From: Bacillus sp. PAMC26568
GTDB lineage: Bacteria; Bacillota; Bacilli; Bacillales; Bacillaceae
NCBI RefSeq assembly: GCF_014235785.1
Contig: NZ_CP060137.1
Span: 1,488,001-1,552,000, forward strand
DNA length: 64,000 bases
Direction: 5' to 3'
The notes beneath the pieces are model-generated. The model searched no databases and was not told where the DNA came from. It saw only the letters and a list, made by a program, of their open reading frames with translations. Shown here piece after piece: positions 9,049-16,658 of this stretch. Each line of letters begins with the position of its first letter. The first letter of the stretch is position 1. Both the position numbers and the translations under genes were made by a program.

Positions 9049-9498
9049 ATGTTTGTTGTGAATGTTGAAGGTGCGATTTTCAAACATGACAGGTGGCTCA
9101 TTATTGAAAGAAGTATGGAAGAGGAACATGCTGCAGGACAGCTTTCTCTTGTTGGCGGAAAAGTAGAATATGAAGGGGCTTCTTCATCTATTTTAGAACG
9201 AACAGTAAAACGCGAAATTGACGAAGAGGTCGGAATTTCTGTGAAAGAAGACATTTTCTATGTTCACAGCACTTCGTTCGTTTCAGATGAGGGAGTTCAT
9301 GTAATTGATGTCGTTTTTTTGTGTGAATATGAGAGCGGGACACCTTATGCAAAGAGCGAGGACGAAGTCTCGTCTGTTGCCTGGATGACGTACGATGAGA
9401 TTCTTCTGCATCCCAATGCGCCAATCTGGCTGAAGAACAGCATTCGGCTCTCTCACTCTATGAAATTAAAAAAAGCGGCTGGCAAATCCCTTGCATAG
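9049..9498 (+). CDS. NUDIX hydrolase
   Basis: The 149-residue protein has a Nudix motif at about residues 36-63: GGKVE, then REIDEEVGI with the metal-binding Glu residues. The spacing between the GG and RE halves is four residues longer than in the classical box, as in some other Nudix subfamilies. Nudix enzymes cleave nucleoside diphosphates linked to another moiety, often as housekeeping; the substrate here cannot be predicted. It is monocistronic after a 200-base gap with no recognisable element. Confidence 0.85.
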   Translation: MFVVNVEGAIFKHDRWLIIERSMEEEHAAGQLSLVGGKVEYEGASSSILERTVKREIDEEVGISVKEDIFYVHSTSFVSDEGVHVIDVVFLCEYESGTPYAKSEDEVSSVAWMTYDEILLHPNAPIWLKNSIRLSHSMKLKKAAGKSLA

Positions 9499-9522
9499 GG
9501 AGTTACTCAGCCTTTTTCTTTA
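9468..9522 (+). terminator. Terminator overlapping the NUDIX gene end
   Basis: AAAAGCGGCTG and CAGCCTTTTT pair across a region containing an inner TCCCTTGCATAGGGA hairpin; the left arm lies in the last codons of the gene. Confidence 0.5.
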
Positions 9523-9555
9523 TACATGGGAGGCTTTATTCCTGCACCAGTCTTT

Positions 9556-10395
9556 TCAAGTATGCTCTTTTAATGCCTTTTCTGCGAATATCTCTCTAAG
9601 TTCATGCGATCGTTCCGTTGCTCTTTTTACACATGCAGCGATTGCTCCATCAACTTGATATGCCTGCAGTTTTTCTATACCTGCTTCTGTCGTGCCGCCA
9701 GGACTTGTGACTTCTTTCCGAAGGACCCCAGGCTCTTTTCCGGAAGTCATCAGCATTTCTGCTGCTCCAAGAAGAGTTTGGGCAATCAATGCTTTCGCTG
9801 TCTCTTTTTCAAGGCCTGTTTCTTCTGCTGCTTTTTCAAGTGCTTCTGCGATGTAATAAATGTAAGCAGGTCCGCTCCCGGAAAGGCCTGTAACCGCATC
9901 TAATTGATCTTCCTCAACATGTGTAACTGTTCCGATAGCCTGGAAAAGCTCTGTTGCCTGTTTTAGCTGGGCTGCCGTTACATTTGAATTGCAGGCAAGG
10001 CCTGTAGCGGATCTTTGAATGGTCGCTGATGTATTTGGCATGGCACGAATAATGGAAAGCTTTTTCCCGAACAGTTCCTGTATGGTTTCACTTGAGATGC
10101 CAGCCAAAATAGAAATGATGACTTGATTGCTGTTCACATAATCCCTAATGCTTTCAATTCCTGCACGGACATCCTTTGGCTTCATCGCAAGAATGATAAT
10201 AGACGCCCCTCTGACGGTCTCCTGTTTGTCTTCTGTAACAGATACCCCGTAGGCTTGATGAAGACAGGTCAGCCGTTCCGTGCTCGCGCGATTTGTGACT
10301 TTTATATGTTCAGGGAAGCACACACCGCCATTAATTAATCCGATAATAATGGACTCTGCCATTGATCCTGCCCCTACAAATGCGATGTTCTTCAT
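9556..10395 (-). CDS. proI: Pyrroline-5-carboxylate reductase
   Basis: Catalyses the last step of proline synthesis, NAD(P)H reduction of pyrroline-5-carboxylate to L-proline, in the cytosol. The 279-residue protein starts MKNIAFVGAGSMA, the dinucleotide-binding GxGxMA loop at residues 8-13. SGSGPAY and SPGGTTEAGI are the family signature in the dimerisation and active-site helices. ATG at 10395 follows AGGAGG by 7 bases; the open frame upstream is leader RNA. A T-box leader in front makes proline charging the expected signal. In B. subtilis proI is one of several P5C reductase genes. Confidence 0.96.
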   Translation of the reverse strand: MKNIAFVGAGSMAESIIIGLINGGVCFPEHIKVTNRASTERLTCLHQAYGVSVTEDKQETVRGASIIILAMKPKDVRAGIESIRDYVNSNQVIISILAGISSETIQELFGKKLSIIRAMPNTSATIQRSATGLACNSNVTAAQLKQATELFQAIGTVTHVEEDQLDAVTGLSGSGPAYIYYIAEALEKAAEETGLEKETAKALIAQTLLGAAEMLMTSGKEPGVLRKEVTSPGGTTEAGIEKLQAYQVDGAIAACVKRATERSHELREIFAEKALKEHT

Positions 10396-10527
10396 GTGAA
10401 TTCCTCCTGATATTAAAAATAAAATTGAAGCTCTTGATTGTTCAAAGATGTTTTGAGTAAAAGAACCTGAATCCTTGGTAAATACGTGTAGATTACGAAA
10501 ATAACAATTTATGAGAAAACAGCCAAA

Positions 10528-10800
10528 TAAAAAAACCTTTTCATCCAATTTTGAAATAAAGGACGAAAAGGTTCCGCGGTACCACCTTCATTGGGAAATG
10601 CGAAATGCATGACCCCAACTTAAAATCCCGTAACGAGGGATTACGTCAAGTTTGCCTGACAGCTCACAGGGCAGGTTCAATCAGCAAGGGGACGGTGAAA
10701 TCTCTCAGCCGGCGGATTTCACTCTCTGCTCATCATTGCTTGATTTACTATTCCTGTTCATCGCTCAATCTATATTCATTTCCTGCATTCGTGCATTAAA
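10528..10800 (-). promoter_or_regulatory. T-box leader of proI (proline-type)
   Basis: On the minus strand the 14+ base conserved T-box, AAGGTGGTACCGCGGAAC, occupies 10588-10571. Upstream is a T-box Stem I with GAACAGGAATAGTAA near its base, and the specifier region reads TTGAACCTGCC, where CCT (10675-10673) after GAA would be the proline specifier. Downstream, AACCTTTTCGTCC and GGATGAAAAGGTT form the terminator stem followed by seven T (10574-10528). Uncharged tRNA-Pro should stabilise the antiterminator and turn on proI. The specifier choice is an inference from the codon and the gene. Confidence 0.93.
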
Positions 10801-10814
10801 TTGATTTGTTCATC

Positions 10815-10844
10815 ATTATGCTAGGTTGGACAAGCATTTGTCAA
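10815..10844 (-). promoter_or_regulatory. Sigma-A promoter of the proI T-box transcript
   Basis: On the minus strand a perfect TTGACA (10844-10839) and CATAAT (10820-10815) are 18 bases apart, just upstream of the T-box Stem I. Confidence 0.7.
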
Positions 10845-11001
10845 GTGGCTTTTTTTGCTTTTCTAATCATGAATTATTTGAAAATAATGACACATTTGCA
10901 AGGAACGTGTAAAATAAGGCTTATAATCAATGAATGTGCATTCATAAACAGTGCAGTGAATATATTAGACTTATATAAAAATAACAAATGAGGAAGATGG
11001 T

Positions 11002-11955
11002 ATGAAAACGAAATCAGATATGATCATTAAGTTAACATTGCCGACTCCATTTCCAGTAGGAGATGTGAACGTGTATCTTGTAAAAGGTGATAGGCTGACA
11101 TTGATTGATGCTGGACCAAAAACAGCTGAAGCACTCGCTGCCCTTAAGTCTCAAATGGAGCAAGCGGGCTATCGGATTGAGGACATTGAACAGGTCATCC
11201 TTACACATCATCATCCAGATCATGTCGGACTGCTTGATTACCTGCCTCAGTCGATCGATGTGATCGGTCATCCTTTTAACGCGCCATGGATTATGCAGGA
11301 TGAGTCATTCATGAAGGCTCAAAAAGAATTCTTTTTGAAGCTATTCGTTGAATTCGGAATTGATGAACGGATGCTTCCTTACTTGGCTCAGTTTGATTCT
11401 TCCATGAAGTATGCCTGTAAGCGGAACTTAACAGCCGGCATCAGTGAGGGAGACTCTGTTCCTGGCATGGACGGCTGGCATGTCATTGAAACACCGGGTC
11501 ATGCCCAAACACATATCGCTCTGTATCGTGCAGAGGATGGCCTGATGTTTGGCGGCGATCATCTTCTGCAGCATATTTCAGCAAACCCTTTGCTTGAACC
11601 GCCGATGAACGGGGGAGAGCGGCCAAAACCGCAGGTTCAATTTAATGAATCGTTTGAATCATTGCTCAAAATACCGATTTCAAGAGTGTTTTCAGGTCAT
11701 GGCGAAACGGTCGAGATGCCGCATGAACTCATCCGCTATCGTTTGAAAAAGCAGGAGGAACGGGCATTGGAGGTGCGGGCTTTTATAAAAGAAAAGCCGA
11801 TGACGGCATTTGAAGCGTGTCAAATGCTCTTCCCGCATCTTTACAAAAGACAAATGATGCTCACGATATCTGAAACGGTCGGACAGCTGGATTATTTAGA
11901 GACTGCTGGAGAAATTAAAGGTCATATGGCGGGGGCGCAGAAAATTTATACCTGA
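11002..11955 (+). CDS. MBL-fold metallo-hydrolase (YqjP-like)
   Basis: A 317-residue metallo-beta-lactamase-fold protein. The di-metal motif THHHPDH is at residues 68-74 (His69, His71, Asp73, His74), GHAQTH and GGDH later in the chain give the remaining ligands, and FSGHGE near residue 235 the last His. A C-terminal winged-helix-like extension of about 70 residues follows, as in many YqjP/glyoxalase II-like hydrolases. The substrate is unknown. The following SDR gene starts 12 bases later, so the pair form an operon conserved with B. subtilis yqjPQ. Confidence 0.88.
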   Translation: MKTKSDMIIKLTLPTPFPVGDVNVYLVKGDRLTLIDAGPKTAEALAALKSQMEQAGYRIEDIEQVILTHHHPDHVGLLDYLPQSIDVIGHPFNAPWIMQDESFMKAQKEFFLKLFVEFGIDERMLPYLAQFDSSMKYACKRNLTAGISEGDSVPGMDGWHVIETPGHAQTHIALYRAEDGLMFGGDHLLQHISANPLLEPPMNGGERPKPQVQFNESFESLLKIPISRVFSGHGETVEMPHELIRYRLKKQEERALEVRAFIKEKPMTAFEACQMLFPHLYKRQMMLTISETVGQLDYLETAGEIKGHMAGAQKIYT

Positions 11956-11967
11956 GGTGTGTAATAA

Positions 11968-12762
11968 ATGAATGAAAAATTGAAAAATCGGTTTGTAGCT
12001 ATTACAGGAGCATCAGGCGGAATCGGTGAAAAAATGGCTGTCCTTGTTGCGAAGAGCGGGGGTCATCCAATCTTAATTGCCAGAAGATCGGATCGTCTTG
12101 CTGCAGTCGCTGAAAACATTACGAAACAATATGATGTGAATTGTATGTACCATCAGCTTGACGTCAGTGACTTACACGCGGTGCAGCAAACTTTTGAACG
12201 GATTCTTGCGGATGTTCCGCAAATTGATGTTCTCGTTAATAATGCCGGATTCGGTATTTTTAATACAGTCGCAGATGCGTCACTTGAAGAAATGAAATCG
12301 ATGTTTGAGGTAAATGTGTTTGGTTTAATTGCCTGTACGAAAATGGTGTTGCCTTCCATGCAAAAGAAAAACGAAGGACATATCATTAATATCGCTTCAC
12401 AGGCCGGAAAGCTTGCAACGCCAAAATCGAGTTTATACTCTGCTTCAAAACACGCTGTGCTCGGGTTTACAAACAGCCTGCGGATGGAGCTTTTAGAGAC
12501 GAATGTTCATGTCACTTCTGTTAATCCTGGTCCCATAAAAACGAACTTTTTCGAAATTGCCGATACGAGCGGGAACTACGTAAAGAATGTAGAGCGCTTT
12601 ATGCTTAATCCTGATAAGGTGTCAGAAAAAATTGTGAACGCTATGCTGACAAGCAGACGTGAAATTAATTTGCCCGGCTGGATGAATGCAGGCAGCAGCT
12701 TTTACCAGCTCATGCCTCGTTTGTTTGAAAAGGTTGCGGGGAAGGCTCTATCGAGAAAATAA
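11968..12762 (+). CDS. Short-chain dehydrogenase/reductase (YqjQ-like)
   Basis: A 264-residue classical SDR. The NAD(P)-binding TGASGGIG is at residues 13-20, NNAGFG follows the fourth strand, and the catalytic Ser...YxxxK is seen as IASQAG followed by YSASK. Basic residues after the glycine loop (ARRSDR) suggest NADPH preference. The physiological substrate is unknown. It is the second gene of the yqjPQ-like operon and is followed by a strong terminator. Confidence 0.9.
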   Translation: MNEKLKNRFVAITGASGGIGEKMAVLVAKSGGHPILIARRSDRLAAVAENITKQYDVNCMYHQLDVSDLHAVQQTFERILADVPQIDVLVNNAGFGIFNTVADASLEEMKSMFEVNVFGLIACTKMVLPSMQKKNEGHIINIASQAGKLATPKSSLYSASKHAVLGFTNSLRMELLETNVHVTSVNPGPIKTNFFEIADTSGNYVKNVERFMLNPDKVSEKIVNAMLTSRREINLPGWMNAGSSFYQLMPRLFEKVAGKALSRK

Positions 12763-12770
12763 TCAAGTGA

Positions 12771-12797
12771 AAAACCGGCCTTTTGGCCGGTTTTTTA
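12771..12797 (+). terminator. Rho-independent terminator after the SDR gene
   Basis: AAAACCGGCC and GGCCGGTTTTTT form a near-perfect stem around TTTT. A-run and T-run on the two sides allow use from either strand. Confidence 0.88.
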
Positions 12798-12817
12798 CGG
12801 GATAAGAAAGTATAAGA

Positions 12818-12933
12818 TTTTGCGCATTGTGGCGAGCGGAATCGCCCAACTCCTCGGCCAGAACAAAATCGGACTTTTCTGCCGGATTCTTATCTGTCAT
12901 GCCTGCGCTAAACAGGCGCTTGCGCTTTTCTTA
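12818..12933 (+). repeat. Dispersed repeat, copy 1
   Basis: A GC-rich element running from GCGCATTG through CTCCTCGGCCAGAAC, TTCTGCCGGATTCTTATCTGTC and CTGCGCTAAACAGGCGCTTGCG to CTTTTC. It closely matches the inverse complement of 28036-28185. It sits in a convergent gap, between the yqjQ-like and yqzH-like genes, and ends three bases before the yqzH-like stop codon. AGCGCAG/CTGCGC-type pairings give it a terminator-like right end. Confidence 0.8.
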
Positions 12934-12935
12934 CG

Positions 12936-13127
12936 TTATAGTTCCTGGTTTGTCACATAGCTATACACAACATCCTCAACCACTTCAAACCATTCCGATC
13001 CTTCACTCTTCTTTTTTTCGATTACTTTTGCAATAAGGCCGTGTGCTTCTTTTTTACTAAGTGAACCAGCAAGCTCATATTGCTGAAAGGATTGCTGAAT
13101 CATTTTATAAATCCACTTTTCGTCCAT
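12936..13127 (-). CDS. yqzH: YqzH-like small protein
   Basis: A 63-residue charged, helical cytosolic protein (MDEKWIYKMIQQSF... to ...VTNQEL) with no known biochemical function. ATG at 13127 follows GAGGTGG by about 5 bases; a longer frame upstream lacks a start context. Its position, divergent from the Y-family polymerase gene and sharing the LexA-boxed gap, matches B. subtilis yqzH, which belongs to the SOS regulon. The identity is inferred mainly from size and context. Confidence 0.7.
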   Translation of the reverse strand: MDEKWIYKMIQQSFQQYELAGSLSKKEAHGLIAKVIEKKKSEGSEWFEVVEDVVYSYVTNQEL

Positions 13128-13219
13128 GTTCCACCTCTTCTTAATCATGATTATAAGCGGGTTTTTCCCGGATGCCAAGCAGCTATTTTTTTGCTGATGG
13201 TGAAAACTACCATTGAAAC

Positions 13220-13233
13220 CGAACGTATATTCG
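13220..13233. promoter_or_regulatory. LexA (SOS) box 1
   Basis: CGAACGTATATTCG fits the Bacillus SOS operator CGAACrnryGTTCG with one departure (ATTC for GTTC). It lies between the divergent yqzH-like and polYB genes and could serve both. Confidence 0.75.
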
Positions 13234-13247
13234 CTTACTATTAGTCA

Positions 13248-13253
13248 TATAAT
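13248..13253 (+). promoter_or_regulatory. -10 element of polYB
   Basis: A perfect TATAAT lies between the two LexA boxes, 38 bases before the polYB start. No good -35 is visible at the usual distance. Confidence 0.45.
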
Positions 13254-13258
13254 AAACA

Positions 13259-13272
13259 CGAACATATATTCT
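13259..13272. promoter_or_regulatory. LexA (SOS) box 2
   Basis: CGAACATATATTCT, a second GAAC-N4-ATTC site, lies just downstream of the -10 and 20 bases before polYB, positioned to block transcription. Confidence 0.75.
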
Positions 13273-13291
13273 GTTATGAGGAGTAAGAACT

Positions 13292-14554
13292 ATGATTGAG
13301 GATTACAGTCAATTTCCAAAACGAAAAATTCTGTGCGTTGACATGAAAAGCTTTTACGCAAGCTGTGCGGCGGTTCTGGAAGGGCTTGATCCGCTGACAT
13401 GCCATTTAGCTGTTGTCGGCGATACAGAGCGGCAGGGGAGCATTGTGCTCGCAGCTTCACCGTGCCTGAAAAAGGAATTTGGCATTAAAACCGGATCTCG
13501 TTTATTTGAAATTCCGAACGATCCCCGCATTCGCATTGTCAATGCAAAAATGGCCTCCTTTGTCCGCATCTCAACAGAGCTTACACGCCTTTTTCACAGG
13601 TACGTTCCAAAGGATGCCATTCATACGTACAGTGTGGATGAGAGCTTTATTCAAATTGATGGGGTCGAGGGCATCTGGGGAGATGCCTGGACAATTGCAG
13701 CTAAAATCAGAGACGATATGGAACGTGAATTTTCACTCCCATGTGCAATCGGAATCGGCCCCAATATGCTGCTCTCCAAGATCTGCCTGGATTTGGACGC
13801 GAAGAAAAAAGGAATTGCCGAATGGACGTATGAGGATGTGAAGAAGAAACTTTGGAAAGTTGAGCCGCTTCGGGAAATGTGGGGCATCGGCAGCCAGGTT
13901 GAAAAAACGCTGAACCGGATGGGGATTTTCAACGTAGGCCAGCTTGCCAATCATCCGCTTGATGCGCTTGAGAAGAAATTCGGCATTATGGGAAATCAGC
14001 TTTATTATCATGCATGGGGCGTTGATTTGTCTGAAATTGGAGCGCCGATCCTGCAGGGACAAATCAGCTTCGGCAAAAGCCAGATTTTAATGCGGGATTA
14101 TCCTGATCCGAACGAAGTAAAACACGTCATCCTTGAAATGTGCGAGGAAGTGGCAAGAAGGGCCCGGCAGCATCGGAAAGCCGGCAGAACGGTAAGTCTT
14201 GGAATCGGCTACAGCCACGATGAGCTCGGAGGCGGATTTCACCGCTCGCGAACAATGCGCCAGCCGACCAATATTACAATGGAGCTTTATGAAACATGCA
14301 TCACATTATTTGACCAATTTTATGCGAATAAAACCGTCCGGAAAATCTCAATTGCCCTGTCCAATATTGAAGATGATGCCGAGATGCAGCTTGATTTGTT
14401 TCAGCCTAATCGTGAAAAAGAACAGATCCTCGGTTATGTGATGGACTCCATTCGCGGAAAATACGGCTCAAATGCCCTGCTGCGCGCCGTTTCCTATACA
14501 AAAGCCGGGACAGCAAGACATCGCGCGAAGCTTGTTGGCGGGCATAAAGCATAG
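13292..14554 (+). CDS. polYB: Y-family DNA polymerase (translesion)
   Basis: A 420-residue UmuC/DinB-type polymerase that copies past damaged bases. The first catalytic Asp is in CVDMKSFYAS (about residue 17), the second pair in YSVDESF (about 115). An HhH region (WGIGSQVEKTLNRMG) and a little-finger domain follow, and the C-terminal segment MQLDLFQ resembles a beta-clamp-binding QLxLF motif. A ribosome site GAGGAG precedes the ATG. Two LexA boxes upstream predict induction by DNA damage. Position and the YolD-type gene downstream identify it with B. subtilis YqjW (PolY2) rather than DinB. Confidence 0.94.
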   Translation: MIEDYSQFPKRKILCVDMKSFYASCAAVLEGLDPLTCHLAVVGDTERQGSIVLAASPCLKKEFGIKTGSRLFEIPNDPRIRIVNAKMASFVRISTELTRLFHRYVPKDAIHTYSVDESFIQIDGVEGIWGDAWTIAAKIRDDMEREFSLPCAIGIGPNMLLSKICLDLDAKKKGIAEWTYEDVKKKLWKVEPLREMWGIGSQVEKTLNRMGIFNVGQLANHPLDALEKKFGIMGNQLYYHAWGVDLSEIGAPILQGQISFGKSQILMRDYPDPNEVKHVILEMCEEVARRARQHRKAGRTVSLGIGYSHDELGGGFHRSRTMRQPTNITMELYETCITLFDQFYANKTVRKISIALSNIEDDAEMQLDLFQPNREKEQILGYVMDSIRGKYGSNALLRAVSYTKAGTARHRAKLVGGHKA

Positions 14555-14571
14555 AAAAGGGAGGAATCGTC

Positions 14572-14901
14572 ATGATTCGGGATCGGGGCAATATCAAATG
14601 GACATCAATGATGCTGCCTGAGCATGTAAAAATTTTGAGAGAGCTTGAGATTGAACAGGGATATGCAGTAAAGCCTGTGATGGATGAGCAGCAGCTTGAG
14701 CATTTCAATGAATTGATCAGTCTTGCAATGGAAGAAAATCGGGAGCTTGCCTTTACTTATTATGAAAATCATGATTTTCATGTACGGGAAGGCCATGTGC
14801 ACTATGTAGATCCAATCCGCGGGAGCATTCGGATCATTGACTCAGAAGAAACTCGTTTTGATTTGCCTTTAGACAAGATCACAGATATCCGCGGGAAATA
14901 A
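14572..14901 (+). CDS. yqjX: YolD-like protein (YqjX)
   Basis: A 109-residue protein of the YolD-like family, with the typical RGNIKWTSMMLPEHV N-terminus and a small beta-rich C-terminal part (REGHVHYVDPIRGSIR). YolD proteins are regularly encoded next to Y-family polymerases and are thought to act as their UmuD-like partners. It begins 17 bases after polYB with a GGGAGG site and ends at a shared terminator, so it should be induced with the polymerase. Confidence 0.9.
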   Translation: MIRDRGNIKWTSMMLPEHVKILRELEIEQGYAVKPVMDEQQLEHFNELISLAMEENRELAFTYYENHDFHVREGHVHYVDPIRGSIRIIDSEETRFDLPLDKITDIRGK

Positions 14902-14930
14902 GACTGTCACTCTGAGGACAGTCTTATTAA
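14897..14930 (+). terminator. Terminator of polYB-yqjX
   Basis: AATAAGACTGTC and GACAGTCTTATT form a perfect 12-bp stem around an 8-base loop. The T-run is short (TTATTAATT), so it may be moderate in strength. Confidence 0.7.
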
Positions 14931-14967
14931 TTAATCAGAAATCTTCGGAGGTTAGACCAGTCTGCCC

Positions 14968-15333
14968 GTATTGTCCAGCTCCACCGCCTAACCCCTCGGC
15001 CAGAACGGCTCCGCCAGTAATAGCAAAACCGGCTTTTTCTGTCGGATCCTTATCTGTCTGTCGGGGCTAAGCAGGCGGTTCCGCTTTTCGTATTGTCCAG
15101 CTCCACCGCCTAACCCCTCGGCCAGAACGGCTCCGCCAGTAATAGCAAAACCGGCTTTTTCTGTCGGATCCTTATCTGTCTGTCGGGGCTAAGCAGGCGG
15201 TTCCGCTTTTCGTATTGTCCAGCTCCACCGCCTAACCCCTCGGCCAGAACGGCTCCGCCAGTAAAAGCAAAACCGGCTTTTTCTGTCGGATCCTTATCTG
15301 TCTGTCGGGGCTAAACAGGCGGCTCCGCATTTC
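14968..15333 (+). repeat. Three tandem copies of the dispersed repeat (122 bp each)
   Basis: Units begin at 14968, 15090 and 15212, exactly 122 bases apart, and each runs GTATTGTCCAGCTCCACCG...CTCGGCCAGAACGGCTCC...TTCTGTCGGATCC...GGCTAAGCAGGCGG...TTCCGCTTTTC. Units 1 and 2 are identical wherever I compared them; unit 3 differs at a few positions (AGTAAAAGC for AGTAATAGC, and its right end). The right end of unit 3 codes for the last residues and stop of the CDGSH gene on the other strand. Confidence 0.9.
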
Positions 15334-15523
15334 CGTGCACAATCGATTGAAACGTCCCCTTATGCGATCCATCACAAAATGGCATCTTTTTTGATAACCC
15401 GCAGCGGCAAAGCGAAAAGCTCTGCTTAGTCTGAAAGACATTGCCGGCTGCATCAATCAATTCCACATCACCGGTTACACGGAGAGACCCATTATTATTC
15501 ACTTTTATTTGAGCTTTAGACAC
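15311..15523 (-). CDS. CDGSH iron-sulfur domain protein
   Basis: A 70-residue protein with the CDGSH [2Fe-2S]-binding signature CRCGLSKKMPFCDGSHK (three Cys and one His ligands) near its C-terminus. Such small proteins hold redox-active, labile clusters; the specific role in bacteria is not settled. GTG at 15523 is chosen because AAGGAGG precedes it by about 7 bases, giving VSKAQIKV. The last six residues (NAEPPV) and the stop codon lie inside the third tandem repeat unit, so the native C-terminus was probably replaced by repeat insertion. Confidence 0.85.
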   Translation of the reverse strand: MSKAQIKVNNNGSLRVTGDVELIDAAGNVFQTKQSFSLCRCGLSKKMPFCDGSHKGTFQSIVHGNAEPPV

Positions 15524-15705
15524 ATGTAAAACCTCCTTTTTTCTATACGTAAAAGTATTCAATCAGGGATTCTGATATGACAAAGCGGGTATTTTTCCAG
15601 CATTAACGGGAGAAAAGCCTTCGCTGATTGAAGTTTCACCTTATGCGAGTTTTGGAAACTTATGATAAAATGGCCGTAAGCAACTGAAAAGAGGAGAATT
15701 GTCAG

Positions 15706-16029
15706 ATGGAAATTAAATGGACAGACCGTGCAATGGCTAAAATATCGGCGAAAGTACAAGAAAATCCCAATAAGCAGATCAAATTAAAATATGATACGGA
15801 CGGCTGCGGCTGTGTCGTCAGCGGTGTTACGGCACTTTGGCTCACAGATGAAAAAGACAGCGATGATATCCAAATTGAAACAAACCAATATCCAGTCCTG
15901 GTTGAGAAATCGAAAACGGTTTTCCTGGATGAAAAAATGACAATTGATTTTAACGAAACAGCAAACACATACATGCTGACATGTCCTTCGCAAAACTTAA
16001 ATCCCCGTATGAGCTTAACTGTAAAGTGA
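15706..16029 (+). CDS. yqkB: HesB/IscA-like protein (YqkB)
   Basis: A 107-residue protein of the HesB/YadR/YfhF (iron-sulfur biosynthesis) family, recognised by [29 protein letters not shown] and the beta-rich core. A-type scaffold proteins carry three Cys; here a GCGC pair and a late Cys (TCPSQNL) are present, so cluster or iron binding is possible but unproven. GAGGAG precedes the ATG. The next small gene starts 13 bases after its stop, matching B. subtilis yqkBC. Confidence 0.85.
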   Translation: MEIKWTDRAMAKISAKVQENPNKQIKLKYDTDGCGCVVSGVTALWLTDEKDSDDIQIETNQYPVLVEKSKTVFLDEKMTIDFNETANTYMLTCPSQNLNPRMSLTVK

Positions 16030-16042
16030 GGTGGGGGAGAAG

Positions 16043-16285
16043 ATGAAGGATCGTTTAACGTCACTTAAAAATATTGCGCTGAATAAAACATGGGTTTCCT
16101 TTTTAAACAGCAACCACCCTTATACACTGCTTCATTGGTCGATCGGGGGAGTGTTTGAGGACAAGAAAGATGTCTGGCTTCTTCAAGACGAAATGACCTT
16201 TGAAGCAACAGAATTTGCGACGATTGATGAAGCCATTGCCTGGCTGGATGAGAATATGAAAGAAATTACAGATGTTTTAGGGTGA
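16043..16285 (+). CDS. yqkC: YqkC-like protein (DUF2552)
   Basis: An 80-residue acidic cytosolic protein of unknown function ([14 protein letters not shown]... [16 protein letters not shown]... WLDENMKEI). Size, sequence character and placement directly after yqkB identify it with the DUF2552/YqkC family. ATG at 16043 follows GAGGTGGGGGAG by a few bases; an in-frame GTG at 16031 lies inside that ribosome site and is rejected. Confidence 0.8.
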   Translation: MKDRLTSLKNIALNKTWVSFLNSNHPYTLLHWSIGGVFEDKKDVWLLQDEMTFEATEFATIDEAIAWLDENMKEITDVLG

Positions 16286-16290
16286 ATAGG

Positions 16291-16329
16291 AAAACGCTTG
16301 GATCTTTAAACAGATTCAAACGTTTTTTT
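16291..16329 (+). terminator. Terminator of yqkBC
   Basis: AAAACG-CTTG and CAAACGTTTTTTT pair around a long loop, followed by a T-run, 5 bases after the yqkC stop. Confidence 0.6.
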
Positions 16330-16333
16330 CGAA

Positions 16334-16438
16334 AGATAAGAATAAATTCTTGTGCATTGATGGCAAGCGGAAGCGCCTGACTCCTTGTTCAGAACGGATC
16401 TGACTGACTGCGCTGATCAAGGCGCTTGCGCTTTTTTA
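16334..16438 (+). repeat. Dispersed repeat, diverged copy
   Basis: GATAAGAATAAATTC, GCATTGATGGCAAGCGG, AAGCGCCTGACTCC and CAAGGCGCTTGCGCTTTTTT match the ends of the copies at 12818 and 28036, with the middle shortened. GCGGAAGCGCCT and AAGGCGCTTGCGC form a strong stem followed by T, so it probably acts as a terminator in this convergent gap. Confidence 0.7.
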
Positions 16439-16499
16439 TTGTATAGGAAATTATAAAAGTCATTATGTAGTGGATAATGACAGAAAGATATCTACGGCA

Positions 16500-16654
16500 A
16501 GCTCCGGCGCCTGGCTCACTGTGAAAAAGACAATTGCTCAGGAGAAGGCAAAAAGCGCCTTCTCCGGTTAAACGACACTTGATTCTCAGGTGCGTCAATT
16601 AACCCAGGTCAATTCCTATTTTCTTCGCGAGCTGAACAAGACGCCTGCGCTTTT
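16500..16654 (+). repeat. Dispersed repeat, decayed copy
   Basis: AGCTCCGGCGCCTGGCTC, AAAAAGCGCCTTCTCCGG and GAGCTGAACAAGACGCCTGCGCTTTTG retain the outline of the family, but the body is rearranged and longer. It ends four bases before the stop codon of the hydrolase on the minus strand. Confidence 0.5.
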
Positions 16655-16658
16655 GTTC

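Noticed and set aside
10396..10548. N-terminal extension of ProI (51 residues)
   Set aside because: It lies in the leader after the T-box terminator; the AGGAGG site at 10395 fixes the start.
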